A DNA stretch of 64,000 nucleotides from Oscillospiraceae bacterium (GTDB taxonomy: Bacteria > Bacillota > Clostridia > Oscillospirales > Oscillospiraceae): assembly GCA_017549125.1 (NCBI GenBank), contig JAFYVL010000050.1, forward strand, positions 43,832 to 107,831. The letters are read 5' to 3'. The position numbers and the translations under genes are program-made. Below the pieces are notes generated by a model. That model saw only the letters and a program-made list of their open reading frames with translations, had not been told where the DNA came from and did not search any database. Of the stretch, positions 25,474 through 35,198 are shown piece after piece. How positions within the stretch are numbered: the first letter of the stretch is position 1; each line of letters begins with the position of its first letter.

Positions 25474-25849
25474 GAATCCCGACTACATCCTTCGGGAACA
25501 GGGTGCGGTGCTTAACTGGTTCGATATTACCGAGGTAGAGGGTCGTTTCAGCCTAAATGACAAGCTGGGCGAGGTAACCAAAACCCTCCGCGGTAAGCTC
25601 TGGATGGCAGGACTTTTCCTGACTCTGGCCAAGAAGATGCGCCAGGGCAAGCCCAAGAGCAATTCCGGTGAAAAGAAGACGAAAAAGCAGAAGAATCCGG
25701 AGATGAACAGCGGTGTTATGAATATGATTGGAGGCTTTACAATCCTGCGGTTTTGTGGTATGCTTGGTATGCGAAATGTAACATTTTCCAAAGAAGAATT
25801 ACTAAAAATGAACGCCAAGCTAAATAAGATCCGTAAACCAAAATCATAA
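25472..25849 (+). pseudogene. C-terminal fragment of a glycosidase, probably GH2
   Basis: 125 codons. Starts by chance at an ATG with GGAGG 8 bases upstream that lies within the end of the inverted GH36 scrap. NPDYILREQGAVLNWFDITE and FSLNDKLGE resemble the tail domain after the Ig-like domain of GH2 enzymes; the intact GH2 at 41614 has a comparable NWF...FSLG tail. After a Lys-rich stretch it ends TFSKEELLKMNAKLNKIRKP. All catalytic domains are missing. It ends 11 bases before uxaC, so it may be translated as a short leader to that operon. GH3 is the alternative family. Confidence 0.5.
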
Positions 25850-25860
25850 GGAGACCCCAT

Positions 25861-27258
25861 ATGACATCCTTCATGAATGAAGATTTTTTGCTGACAAATG
25901 ACACAGCCCGCCAGCTGTACCATAATGTGGCAAAATATCAGCCGATTGTCGACTACCATTGCCATCTGAATCCCCAGGAGATTTACCAGGATGTGCAGTT
26001 TGCAAACATCACCCAGCTGTGGCTGGGTGGCGACCACTACAAGTGGCGCATCCTCCGCTCTAACGGTGTGGATGAATATTACATCACAGGTACTGCGCCT
26101 GATCGGGAAAAATTCCAGAAATTTGCAGAGACACTCCCCCGCTGCATTGGCAACCCCATGTACCATTGGTGTCATCTGGAGCTGAAGAATTTCTTTGGCT
26201 ATGAAGGAACGCTGAACGCGCAGACCGCCCAGGAGGTTTGGGATCTTTGCAATGCAAAGCTGGCAACACCGGAATTTTCTGCCCGTAATCTGATCCGCCG
26301 CAGCAATGTGACGATGGTAGGAACCACAGATGATCCCTGCAGCGATTTGAAATGGCACAAGCTGTTGGCCCAGACGGATTTCGAGACCAAGGTCTGCCCC
26401 AGCTTCCGTCCCGACCCGGCGCTGAACTGCCATAAGGCCGGTTTTGCCGATTATATTGCCAAGCTCAGCGAAGCCTCCGGCATCCCCATCCAATGCGCTG
26501 CGGATGTGGCGAAAGCGCTGACCCAGCGGATCGAATATTTCCACAGCTGCGGCTGCTGCGCATCCGATCACGGTCTGGATTATGTGATGTACCGCATGGG
26601 CACAGATGCAGAAATTGAGGATGTCTTCCGCAAAGCTATGGCAGGCGCTGCACTCACCACAGAAGAAACAGAGATCTATCAGACCTATCTGCTTTTGCAT
26701 TGCGGTCGTGATTATGCAAGATTGGGCTGGGTCATGCAGCTGCACTTCAGCTGCTTTCGCAACCCCAATTCTCGGATGTTCTCCCAGTTGGGCGCAGACA
26801 CCGGCTTTGATTGTATCGCCGTAACAAACTCCTCTGCCGCCCTGCATCGTCTGATGGATGCCTGGGACAGCACCAATCAGCTGCCCAAAACCATCCTGTA
26901 CTCCTTAAATCCCGCAGACGATCAATGGCTGGACACCCTGTTGGGTGCATACCAGGGCACGGAAGTCCCCGGCAAGATCCAACACGGCTCTGCCTGGTGG
27001 TTTAACGATAACCGTACCGGTATGGTCAACCAGATGACATCCCTGGCCAATCTGGGTATTTTGGGTAATTTTATCGGCATGCTCACCGACTCCCGTTCCT
27101 TCCTGAGCTATGCCCGGCATGAATATTTTCGCAGAATACTCTGCAATCTGATCGGCACCTGGGTGGAAAACGGAGAGTATCCTGCGGATATGGATACTCT
27201 GGGTGATTTGGTGGCAGATATCAGCTGCCGCAACGCAATGCGATACTTCAATCTGTAA
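25861..27258 (+). CDS. uxaC: Uronate (glucuronate/galacturonate) isomerase
   Basis: 465 residues, the usual length. Amidohydrolase-like barrel with DYHCHLNPQEIY (H33, H35 metal ligands) and WLGGDHYKWRILRSNGV; GTTDDPCSDL and the C-terminal NLIGTWVENGEYP also fit UxaC. It converts D-glucuronate to D-fructuronate and D-galacturonate to D-tagaturonate in the cytoplasm, the first step of uronate catabolism. RBS AGGAGA before the ATG. First of three genes ordered by pathway step (isomerase, dehydratase, oxidoreductase), 13 bases before uxuA, so one operon. No dedicated promoter was found, because the sequence upstream is a rearranged GH2 scrap. Confidence 0.96.
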   Translation: MTSFMNEDFLLTNDTARQLYHNVAKYQPIVDYHCHLNPQEIYQDVQFANITQLWLGGDHYKWRILRSNGVDEYYITGTAPDREKFQKFAETLPRCIGNPMYHWCHLELKNFFGYEGTLNAQTAQEVWDLCNAKLATPEFSARNLIRRSNVTMVGTTDDPCSDLKWHKLLAQTDFETKVCPSFRPDPALNCHKAGFADYIAKLSEASGIPIQCAADVAKALTQRIEYFHSCGCCASDHGLDYVMYRMGTDAEIEDVFRKAMAGAALTTEETEIYQTYLLLHCGRDYARLGWVMQLHFSCFRNPNSRMFSQLGADTGFDCIAVTNSSAALHRLMDAWDSTNQLPKTILYSLNPADDQWLDTLLGAYQGTEVPGKIQHGSAWWFNDNRTGMVNQMTSLANLGILGNFIGMLTDSRSFLSYARHEYFRRILCNLIGTWVENGEYPADMDTLGDLVADISCRNAMRYFNL

Positions 27259-27270
27259 GGAGGAGATGAT

Positions 27271-28359
27271 ATGGGTATGCAAATGGGTTTTCGCTGGTAT
27301 GGCGAAGGCAATGACAACATCAAGCTGTCTGATATTAAGCAGATTCCCGGTGTAACCAGCATCGTCTGGGCTCTGCACCACAAAATGCCCGGTGAGATCT
27401 GGGAGGAAGCGGAGATCGCCCAGGTAATGGAGCAGCTCCATGCCTACGGCTTCAACGGTGACGTGGTGGAATCTGTCAATGTCCACGATGATATTAAGAT
27501 CGGTCTGCCCACCCGGGATGCTCTGATCGAAAACTATAAGCAATGTATCCGGAATCTGTCCAAATTCGGTGTCAAGGTCATCTGCTACAACTTCATGCCC
27601 ATCTTCGACTGGACCCGCTCTGATCTGTTCCACCCGGTGGGCGACGGCTCTACTGCGCTGTTCTATGAAAAGGGCATGATCCAGGACGACTATAACGCAA
27701 TGGCAAAGTACATCCTGGACTTTACCGAGAAGTACAATATGTCCTTCCCCGGCTGGGAGCCGGAGCGTATGGCTAAGCTGGATGCGCTGTTTAAGGCCTA
27801 TGCAGATGTGGATCACGAAAAGCTGTGGGCAAATCTGCAATATTTCCTGGAGGCCATTATGCCCACCTGTGAAGAGTGCGGCATGAAAATGGCTATCCAT
27901 ATGGACGATCCCCCCTGGGATATTTTCGGTCTGCCCCGCCTGCTGATCAATGGAGAAAATATCGACCGTTTCCTGAAGATGGTGGATCACCCCTGCAACT
28001 GTCTGACCCTTTGCTCCGGAAGTCTGAATGCCGATCCCCGAAACAATGTGGCAGAAATCGTCCGCAAGCATTGCGACCGCATTGCATTTGCCCATATCCG
28101 CAATGTAAAGCACTTCCCCAACGGAGACTTCTCCGAAGCCTCCCACAGAGACTGCGATGGTGACACAGGCATTCTGGATATTCTAAAGGCCTATCACGAT
28201 TGCGGCTTTGAGGGCTACATTCGCCCGGATCACGGTCGCCACCTGTGGGATGAGGGTCCCGGCAAGGTCCGTCCCGGATACGGTCTGTACGACAGAGCCC
28301 TGGGTGTTATGTACATGCTGGGTGTCTGGGATATGCTGGACAAGCTGGATAAGAAATGA
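27271..28359 (+). CDS. uxuA: Mannonate dehydratase
   Basis: 362 residues. GFRWYGEGNDNIKLSDIKQI at the amino end and VWALHHKMPGE are UxuA signatures; VICYNFMPIFDWTRSDL and the metal-ligand regions MAIHMDDPPW, CSGSLNADPRN and RPDHGRH are all present. It dehydrates D-mannonate to 2-keto-3-deoxygluconate. RBS GGAGGAG 5-7 bases before the ATG. Between uxaC and an SDR gene 12 bases downstream. KDG kinase and aldolase are not in this window. Confidence 0.96.
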   Translation: MGMQMGFRWYGEGNDNIKLSDIKQIPGVTSIVWALHHKMPGEIWEEAEIAQVMEQLHAYGFNGDVVESVNVHDDIKIGLPTRDALIENYKQCIRNLSKFGVKVICYNFMPIFDWTRSDLFHPVGDGSTALFYEKGMIQDDYNAMAKYILDFTEKYNMSFPGWEPERMAKLDALFKAYADVDHEKLWANLQYFLEAIMPTCEECGMKMAIHMDDPPWDIFGLPRLLINGENIDRFLKMVDHPCNCLTLCSGSLNADPRNNVAEIVRKHCDRIAFAHIRNVKHFPNGDFSEASHRDCDGDTGILDILKAYHDCGFEGYIRPDHGRHLWDEGPGKVRPGYGLYDRALGVMYMLGVWDMLDKLDKK

Positions 28360-28371
28360 GGAAAAACTAAC

Positions 28372-29220
28372 ATGATGAAAAATGTTTTGGATACCGATCT
28401 GACCGGTAAGGTCGCTGTGGTTACCGGTGCCGGTGGTGTGCTGTGCAGCCAGATGGCAAAGGTTCTGGCTCGTGCCGGCGCAAAGGTGGCCCTGCTCAAC
28501 CGCAGCGAGGAGGCCATTAACCAATACGCAGCCGAGATCAATGCCGAAGGCGGCATTGCCCGCGCCTACAAAGCCAATGTGCTGGATCGGGCAGCCCTGG
28601 AAGCTGTTGCTGCGCAGATTTTAGAGGAACTGGGTCCCTGCGATATTCTGGTCAACGGTGCCGGCGGCAACAACCACAAGGCAACCACCGACAAAGAATA
28701 TTACGAGCCCGGTGATGTGGATGCAGAAACAAAATCCTTCTTCGATCTGGACGAAGAAGGTGTGAATGCGGTATTTACCCTGAATTTCAGCGGCACGCTA
28801 CTGCCTACTCAGGTTTTTGCCCAGCAGATGCTGGACCGTGGCGGTAATATCATCAATATTTCCTCCATGAATGCCTTCACACCTTTGACCAAGATCCCTG
28901 CCTACTCCGGCGCAAAGGCTGCCATTTCCAATTTCACCCAATGGTTGGCTGTGCATTTCTCCAAGGTTGGCATCCGGGTCAATGCCATTGCTCCCGGCTT
29001 CTTCTCCACCAAGCAGAATGCTAAGCTTCTGTGGAATGAGGACGGCACTCCCACAGCCAGAACCAAGAAGATCCTGGCGGCTACTCCCATGGATCGGTTC
29101 GGCAAGACCGAGGAGCTGGACGGCGCATTGCTGTTCCTGGTCAATGACCAGGCTGCCGGCTTTATCACCGGTGTGGTGCTGCCTGTAGACGGCGGTTTCG
29201 CCGCCTACTCCGGCGTATAA
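28372..29220 (+). CDS. SDR oxidoreductase, probable D-mannonate oxidoreductase
   Basis: 282 residues, classical short-chain dehydrogenase: nucleotide-binding TGAGGVLCSQMA (~19-29), NGAGGN (~95-100), catalytic Ser164/165 in NISSMN, Tyr178 and Lys182 in AYSGAK. The ending PVDGGFAAYSGV and the EYYEPGDV/SFFDLDEE insert occur in the UxuB-like SDRs found with uxuA in Firmicutes, which reduce D-fructuronate to D-mannonate. Position after uxaC and uxuA supports that role, though the symbol is withheld because classic UxuB belongs to another family. Start at the first of two adjacent ATGs is uncertain by one codon. Last gene of the operon; an IS3 remnant follows. Confidence 0.88.
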   Translation: MMKNVLDTDLTGKVAVVTGAGGVLCSQMAKVLARAGAKVALLNRSEEAINQYAAEINAEGGIARAYKANVLDRAALEAVAAQILEELGPCDILVNGAGGNNHKATTDKEYYEPGDVDAETKSFFDLDEEGVNAVFTLNFSGTLLPTQVFAQQMLDRGGNIINISSMNAFTPLTKIPAYSGAKAAISNFTQWLAVHFSKVGIRVNAIAPGFFSTKQNAKLLWNEDGTPTARTKKILAATPMDRFGKTEELDGALLFLVNDQAAGFITGVVLPVDGGFAAYSGV

Positions 29221-29265
29221 TATCTAAGATACAAAAAGAGCTAACAGACCTTCGAAAAATTGAAG

Positions 29266-29567
29266 TGAACCCCAAAGTTTAGACAAAATTTTAATATTAA
29301 CTTGCTTGTGAATGAGTTCGGTATTGTACCGGACTCATTCGTTTTAATTTTAGAGATATTCGGTCATTGTTGTAATAATAGATGTATTCGTCCAGAGCCT
29401 GGATACCTCCTCATTGGTACTTCCTGATGGTTTCGTTATAGCCAAGCCGGTGTTCTCGCATGTCTATTATAACACCTATTTTGAATTCTGCACTATACTT
29501 TCTTTGCTGTTGTCCCTTTTTAGCCATAAAAATACACACCCCAAAAGTGTCTAACTTTTGGGGTGCA
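29266..29567 (-). mobile_element. Internally deleted IS3/IS150-type insertion sequence
   Basis: About 302 bases with terminal inverted repeats TGAACCCCAAAGTTTAGACA (from 29266) and TGCACCCCAAAAGTTAGACA (minus strand, from 29567), about three mismatches in 20. On the minus strand the N-terminus of OrfA remains (MAKKGQQQRKYSAEFK..., from 29527), then a jump to the C-terminus of OrfB (LDEYIYYYNNDRISLKLKRM, ending at 29297). The HTH remainder and the DDE catalytic core are deleted, so it can move only if a full copy supplies transposase. The right end also forms a 12-bp hairpin (CACCCCAAAAGT), which may end transcription from either side. Confidence 0.85.
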
Positions 29568-29618
29568 TATCATTGCTCGGCAGCCTTTTGTTATAGAACG
29601 AAGATGAAACGAGCGAGA

Positions 29619-32600
29619 TTATACTTCCTCAGGAGCGGGAGCCCATGCCAGGATGGAAGCGATGTTCCATTCGGTCATCACAGACTCGTACTGCTTGCAG
29701 AGCGCCTGTACCGCCTGCATCTGGGCATCGGTATATACCGTATTATCTGCAGCATATGCCTCGTTGACAGCCTCGATCGCTGCCTTCATGGTGGTAGCAT
29801 GAGCTGCGCTCTTACGGGTCTCCTGCTCGCCGTCAATGGTGTTGAAGATGATGAAGGCTTCTGCATGGATGGTCATCTCGCCGCCATTGTTTGCCAGGAT
29901 ATTCTTCAGACGCAGGCTGCGCACACCGGGCTCGAAGGCATCCTTGGCGCTGTAGGTCTTGGCTGCGCCATCGTTGACCCACAGGTCGAAGCCGTAGCCT
30001 GCCACATAGTTCTTCAGTACATCGTCGGTCTTGAAGGTGGCCTTGTAGCCCAGAGCATCGTTGTTGGGATCCAGGCTTACTGCGGTCAGGGTCACGGAAT
30101 AACGGTGAGCAGAATACTTGCCGTCCTCGTAAACCGCCACATAGGGCTTCACACCGCCCAGGTTAGTGCCGTCTGCACGGAAGATGGCAGTGATGGTGCC
30201 GTTGACAGTACCGGACAGGCTGCCGCAGGCAGCTGCGTCGTAGTTATCGTTGGCAGAATCAGCCAGGCTGACGGTCACGCCCTCGTTGACGGTCACATTG
30301 GTCAGGTGGTTACCGTTCAGATCAATGATCACATCACGGGTAATGGTACCGCCGTTCAGATCCGCGTTGATCCGGTAGTAGGCAACCTTCTCGTGGGTAT
30401 CAGCCATAGCCTCGTCCAGGGTTGCAAAGCCGCTGTAAACAGCATTGCCCTTCATGCCCTGGATGTTGCAGTTGGACAGGTAGATGTTGCCATCTGCATA
30501 GGTCACAGTATAGCCTGCGCGACGGGCAAAGAACATGGACAGCATATCCTCGGTTGCGCCCACAACGGCCAGACCGGGATCGTCGTCATCCTCGTCAATC
30601 TCCCAACGGCGGATGCTGAAAGGCTCATCCTGCCCGGTCAGACCGCTGGCATCGATCTGGGCAGCGCCCTTGGTCTGCTTATCCAGCAGAATGTCCAGGG
30701 TGGGAACTTCGGGATTGACGGAGGGAATGTTCACAGTTCCCTGGAGGATCACCTTACCCAGTACCCAAATCGTTGTACCGGATTCAGTCTGATTTTCAAT
30801 GTTGGAATCCTTCAGGGTCAGCACACCGGCCTTGTCCACATAAATCACACGACCACGACCCTCAGTATTGGTCTGCAGGGTTGCGTTCTCGATCAGGGCA
30901 GTACCCTGTACTGCAATGCTGCCGCCGAACTTAGCGGTACCGCCGGTCATGGTAACACCGGAGAGGGTCAGCTGACCTGCGTTCACACGGATGTTACCGC
31001 CGAAGCCATTCTCCTGGTTTGCAGTACCATTGGAGATCTCACCGCCGGTGATGGAAACCACAGCGCCGGTGTTCATGTAGATATTACCGCCGTTCTTGGC
31101 AATACCACCGGTGATGGTGCCGCCGGAAATGTTCAATGCGCCCTCGGTGTAAATGTTACCGCCGCGCTCGCCGGCTGTGCCGCCCTCGATGGTGCCGCCG
31201 AAGATGTTGAACTGGCTCTTGCTCATCACATACACAGCGCCGCCGTTGGTGGTTACATTACCGCCAATGAGCTTACCGCCGTACATATTGAACACAGCAC
31301 CATAGGTATCGGCATTGCCCAACTGGATCAAGCCGCCCTGCTTCAGAGCATACTCTGCGCCGGAGGCAATGATGCCGCTGTACAGGTTCAGAGTTGCGGT
31401 CTTATCCTTCTTGTTATCACGGAGCTGGAACACACCGGCTACCTTTGTGCCTTCTTCGTCGCACAGCTTGGTGGAGATAGTACCCCAGTTTTCTTCCTCT
31501 GCGCAATCGCAGATGTTCAGCTTGCCGTAGATGTTATAAATACGCTTGCTGCCATCGGTATTGGTGATGTTATATCCGTTCAGACACAGGAAGATCTCGG
31601 TATTCTCACCGATGTTGAATTCGCTGGTGAAGGACATATCCTTAGTCAGATAATAATAACCGGCAGTGGTGGGCAGGCTATAAGTCTCGTCATAGTCGTC
31701 ACCCCAGGCTGTCCAGGTCACATCCTGGCAAGCATGACCCTCCACATGACCACCGCAAATGCAATGGCTGTGAGCAGCCTTTACAGTCACAGACAGGGTC
31801 TTGAGAACCTTGTCGCCCTGGCTGATGGTAATGGTGCCGCTGCCTTCCTCAGTTGCAACAATGTGCATGGGGAATTCAACGTTAATATTACCTTCAACGG
31901 TAATGGTCAGATCGTTGGCATAGACCTTATCGGTGACGATATTTGCGTAAACATTCTCGCCAACCTGCAGCTCCAGAGCATCGCCCAGCAGAACATTTCT
32001 GTCGGTGCGCAGCTCTACAGAAGAAACGGTCTTGTCGCCTTCAAAGTAGCCAAACATGTTGTTGGCGATCTCAATACCCTGGGCATTGTAAACCACCTGG
32101 GTCAGATGGGTCTTATCTGCAGAGCAGAACACGCTGTTGGTGCTGCTGCCGCCCTGGTCCTTGTGCTGGACGCTAGTGGGCTTGGAAACAGCTGCACTCT
32201 GGGTAGCATAAGTAATGTCGGGGAAATCCTTCAGCCCGGTGGAGATCATCCACTCGCGGGTAATAAGGGATGCCATGAATACATCGGGGTATTCGTTGCT
32301 TGCTGCCATGAAGTAGTTGGCAGGCTTATCGTTCCACAAGTCGTTTCTGCCGCTGGCGGTCCAGATGGGAACCAGGCCCAGAGCTTCCACATCCAGAGCG
32401 TCCTTATAGCCATTCCACATCTGATTGTAATACTCTTCAATCAGCTCCTGGGTCCAGCCTTCAAACTGGTTGAAGTTGGCGGCGCTGTGGTAAATGATAG
32501 CAGTGTGGGACAAAGTGTAATGTCCTGCTGCAATTTCACGGTTCAAAATAGCCTCTGCAGCCTGGAATGCTGCCAGAGAGGTTTCAAAATGATTCTTATA

Positions 32601-34256
32601 GGTGGTGTTGTGTCCCTCAGCACCGGGAATCCATTCGTTCAGGCAGGAGCCGCCCACAGCAGCATTGATCACCCAAACCTTTTCACCGGTCAGCTGATTC
32701 CACTGCCATGCCAGGGCGCTGCCTTCACCCTCGTTGCCGCCCTGTCCGGCTGCAAATGCATCGATACCGGACAGACGGTTAGCTGCGCCGTAGCCCAGAC
32801 CGGTGGTTTCGGTGACTTCATTGGGGTCAATGATGGCAGCGCTGCCGGTAGCCTCATAGGTATGATAGCGGTGGGTAGAGTAAGCCTGACCTGCCTCCAT
32901 CGCCACAGACTGTGCGCCGTTGCCCTTTTCACCTCTGCCAACGCTGTGACCGGTGATCATGAACAAGGAAATGGGTGCAGGGCTGACGGTTACCTCATAG
33001 GAAGTGCCGTCAACGGTCAGCTTAGCAGTACCGGTACCGGTTGCGATCAGCAGACCGTTTTCATATACCAGCACATGGCTGTCGCCGGTAGATGTAACGA
33101 CCTCATTGGAGATAGAGACCTCTGCGCCTTCTGCAGCACCCACCAGGGTATTCAGATCCTTGCGATCATCATAGCGCAGAGAAATGGTCTCCACAGGAAT
33201 CATCTTCATGATCAGTTCGCCGTTTTCGTATGCCACATAACAGCCTTCCACAGCGGAGGAGAATGCCTTCGCCTGTGCCTCATTACCCTCGGCAACCTTA
33301 ACAGGCACGCCTGCAACGGAGTTGCAGATCACATTCTGGGCAGAGAATTTTTCGCCCAGGGTCAGGAAATAATCTGCGGTGTTATTGGCATAATCCAGAG
33401 TACCCAAGTTGGTGTTCAGGTATACACGACCCTTGATCTGGAAAATATCGCCGCCCAGACCGGCATGGTATACATCCTGTGCCACAGTACCACCGGAGAT
33501 GGTACCGCCGTAAACATTCAGCTGACCGTCATTTACATAAATGTTACCGCCCTTATTACGGTTGAGAGCATTGCTGGCCTTGGTATCATCGGACCAAACC
33601 TTGCCGCCGGTAACGGAGCCGCCGTACATATTCATAACGGCATTGGGGGTCTGAATGATGATATTACCGCCCTTGTTGGCTGTACCGCCGGAGATAGAGC
33701 CGTCATACATGTTGAACTTAGCGGGATTGTTGCCGCTGTTACCAACCTGTACCACACCGGCATTGGCGGAATAGTCGTTATCGATCATGACCAGGTCGCC
33801 ACCGTACAGGTTAAATACGGTACCCAGGGTAGCATCTGCATCACTATTGACCATCTTGATCATGCCGGGTGCCTTTTTGGACTTGGCGGTAATCTTACCG
33901 CCGCCCTGGCAATCACAGATGTTCAGCTCGCCTCTGATGGTAAAGGCAGATTCGCTGGTGGTAGATGCCAGGGTCTTGCCGTTCAGACACAGAGTCAAGG
34001 TGCTTCCCTTGGCAATGGAAATGGGTTTGCTAACGGTGATATTATCCGTCAGGTAATAGTAGCCGTCAGTCTCTGTGCCTGTCCAGGCAGTCCATGTGGG
34101 GTTGGTTTCATCACAAACGTGATCGCCCACAGTTACCTTGCCGCCGCAGACGCAATGGTCCGTATGGGCAGCGGTTTCGTCAGCGGATACGCCGATCACC
34201 GTCACGCCTACTACCAAAGCAAGCATCAGCAGCATACAAATAAGCTTTTTCTTCAT
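29619..34256 (-). CDS. Secreted beta-helix protein with embedded SGNH esterase domain, 1545 residues
   Basis: Signal peptide 1-25. Cys/His head HCVCGGKVTVGDHVC (~34-48), YYYLTDNIT and LCLNGKTL, then beta-helix NLYGG/NMYDG repeats to ~310. After an Ig-like segment (~360-430) comes an SGNH/sialate-O-acetylesterase-like domain (~432-740): the nucleophile Ser is probably in MITGHSVGRG and the His in DKTHLTQ, with VINAAVGGSCLNEW between. A second Cys/His head HSHCICGGHVEGHAC (~829) starts another beta-helix to ~1270. The last ~250 residues are the shared module (SLDPNNDALGYKATF, LRLKNILANNGGEM). It may remove acetyl groups from a bound glycan outside the cell. Last gene of operon 2; RBS GGAGG. Confidence 0.85.
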   Translation of the reverse strand: MKKKLICMLLMLALVVGVTVIGVSADETAAHTDHCVCGGKVTVGDHVCDETNPTWTAWTGTETDGYYYLTDNITVSKPISIAKGSTLTLCLNGKTLASTTSESAFTIRGELNICDCQGGGKITAKSKKAPGMIKMVNSDADATLGTVFNLYGGDLVMIDNDYSANAGVVQVGNSGNNPAKFNMYDGSISGGTANKGGNIIIQTPNAVMNMYGGSVTGGKVWSDDTKASNALNRNKGGNIYVNDGQLNVYGGTISGGTVAQDVYHAGLGGDIFQIKGRVYLNTNLGTLDYANNTADYFLTLGEKFSAQNVICNSVAGVPVKVAEGNEAQAKAFSSAVEGCYVAYENGELIMKMIPVETISLRYDDRKDLNTLVGAAEGAEVSISNEVVTSTGDSHVLVYENGLLIATGTGTAKLTVDGTSYEVTVSPAPISLFMITGHSVGRGEKGNGAQSVAMEAGQAYSTHRYHTYEATGSAAIIDPNEVTETTGLGYGAANRLSGIDAFAAGQGGNEGEGSALAWQWNQLTGEKVWVINAAVGGSCLNEWIPGAEGHNTTYKNHFETSLAAFQAAEAILNREIAAGHYTLSHTAIIYHSAANFNQFEGWTQELIEEYYNQMWNGYKDALDVEALGLVPIWTASGRNDLWNDKPANYFMAASNEYPDVFMASLITREWMISTGLKDFPDITYATQSAAVSKPTSVQHKDQGGSSTNSVFCSADKTHLTQVVYNAQGIEIANNMFGYFEGDKTVSSVELRTDRNVLLGDALELQVGENVYANIVTDKVYANDLTITVEGNINVEFPMHIVATEEGSGTITISQGDKVLKTLSVTVKAAHSHCICGGHVEGHACQDVTWTAWGDDYDETYSLPTTAGYYYLTKDMSFTSEFNIGENTEIFLCLNGYNITNTDGSKRIYNIYGKLNICDCAEEENWGTISTKLCDEEGTKVAGVFQLRDNKKDKTATLNLYSGIIASGAEYALKQGGLIQLGNADTYGAVFNMYGGKLIGGNVTTNGGAVYVMSKSQFNIFGGTIEGGTAGERGGNIYTEGALNISGGTITGGIAKNGGNIYMNTGAVVSITGGEISNGTANQENGFGGNIRVNAGQLTLSGVTMTGGTAKFGGSIAVQGTALIENATLQTNTEGRGRVIYVDKAGVLTLKDSNIENQTESGTTIWVLGKVILQGTVNIPSVNPEVPTLDILLDKQTKGAAQIDASGLTGQDEPFSIRRWEIDEDDDDPGLAVVGATEDMLSMFFARRAGYTVTYADGNIYLSNCNIQGMKGNAVYSGFATLDEAMADTHEKVAYYRINADLNGGTITRDVIIDLNGNHLTNVTVNEGVTVSLADSANDNYDAAACGSLSGTVNGTITAIFRADGTNLGGVKPYVAVYEDGKYSAHRYSVTLTAVSLDPNNDALGYKATFKTDDVLKNYVAGYGFDLWVNDGAAKTYSAKDAFEPGVRSLRLKNILANNGGEMTIHAEAFIIFNTIDGEQETRKSAAHATTMKAAIEAVNEAYAADNTVYTDAQMQAVQALCKQYESVMTEWNIASILAWAPAPEEV

Positions 34257-34282
34257 GGTTGGTCCTCCTAATAGTAAAATAT

Positions 34283-35197
34283 TCAGAAAATTCTTTGCCG
34301 GAATTTTCCATTTTCCATTTCAAATTCCACCCTGCCGATCACTGTGCGGCGATCTGCGCCGGGATTTTTAGGATCGGTTTGGATGTGAAAAGCCGTGTAT
34401 AGGTTTCCATCCTTCCCGGTAAAAAAGGCATTATGTCCTGCACCAAACAGATCTTCCCGTTGGGATAAAACCGGATTATCCTGTGCCTTCTGCCAGGGAC
34501 CAAAGGGGGATTTTGCGGTTGCCAAACAAATGGCGTAGTTATTGCTGGCATAATAATTGGCAGAATAGTTCATCACATATTCCCCGTTTAATGCCAGTAC
34601 ACAAGGGCCTTCGTTCCAAAGGCGGGGTGTTTTCAGCCGAGTCTCCTGTAGAGATAGGCGTTCAAACGGCTCTATAGGCGTCGCCACCAGCACATGCTCC
34701 CCTACGGTTTCGGTCAGGTCTTCGCTGAGCCGTACGCAGTACAGCTGGCTGGTGTGGATGCCCTCTACGATGTTTTCGCTGCAATCCTTGGAATAGTACA
34801 GGAAATTCCCTTGATCACACCGCAGGACTGAGCCATCGATGGCGGCATAGCCCAGATCGAACATAGGCTTGCCGTGAACATCCCGAAACGGTCCTAAAGG
34901 ACTATCCGCCACCGCAACGCCAATACGCAAGGAGTGGTTTTCTTTGCTTTGGGCGGAGTAGTGCATGACGAATTTGCCATTGTGGTACACCACCTCGGGT
35001 GCCCAGAATTTACCCTCTCCCCAGCTGTCTATGGCCCGGAAGGCCAACTGGGGCTCACCCCAGTTGGTCAGATCCTGGCTGGTCCACACATAAAATCCTT
35101 CCGTATTGCCGCCCTTATAGGTGGCGTAGCAATAGTAGGTTTCCTTGTGCAGCAAAATTTGAGAATCCCCAATATTTGTCATATTGGTTACGAGCAT
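34283..35197 (-). CDS. GH43 family glycosidase, second
   Basis: 304 residues, no signal peptide. D11 in NIGDSQILL, D121 in YAAIDGSVL and E196 in LWNEGPCVL form the GH43 triad. FWAPEVVYHNGKF and GHNAFFTGKDGNLYTAFH are typical blade sequences, and the end (NPGADRRTVIGRVEFE) matches GH43 proteins annotated as arabinosidases or xylosidases. The ATG is one base after the stop of the 1644-residue gene, with its RBS (GGGAGG) inside that gene's end, so translation is coupled. It belongs to a different subfamily from the GH43 at 661. Likely acts inside the cell on imported arabino- or xylo-oligosaccharides. Confidence 0.9.
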   Translation of the reverse strand: MLVTNMTNIGDSQILLHKETYYCYATYKGGNTEGFYVWTSQDLTNWGEPQLAFRAIDSWGEGKFWAPEVVYHNGKFVMHYSAQSKENHSLRIGVAVADSPLGPFRDVHGKPMFDLGYAAIDGSVLRCDQGNFLYYSKDCSENIVEGIHTSQLYCVRLSEDLTETVGEHVLVATPIEPFERLSLQETRLKTPRLWNEGPCVLALNGEYVMNYSANYYASNNYAICLATAKSPFGPWQKAQDNPVLSQREDLFGAGHNAFFTGKDGNLYTAFHIQTDPKNPGADRRTVIGRVEFEMENGKFRQRIF

Positions 35198-35198
35198 A

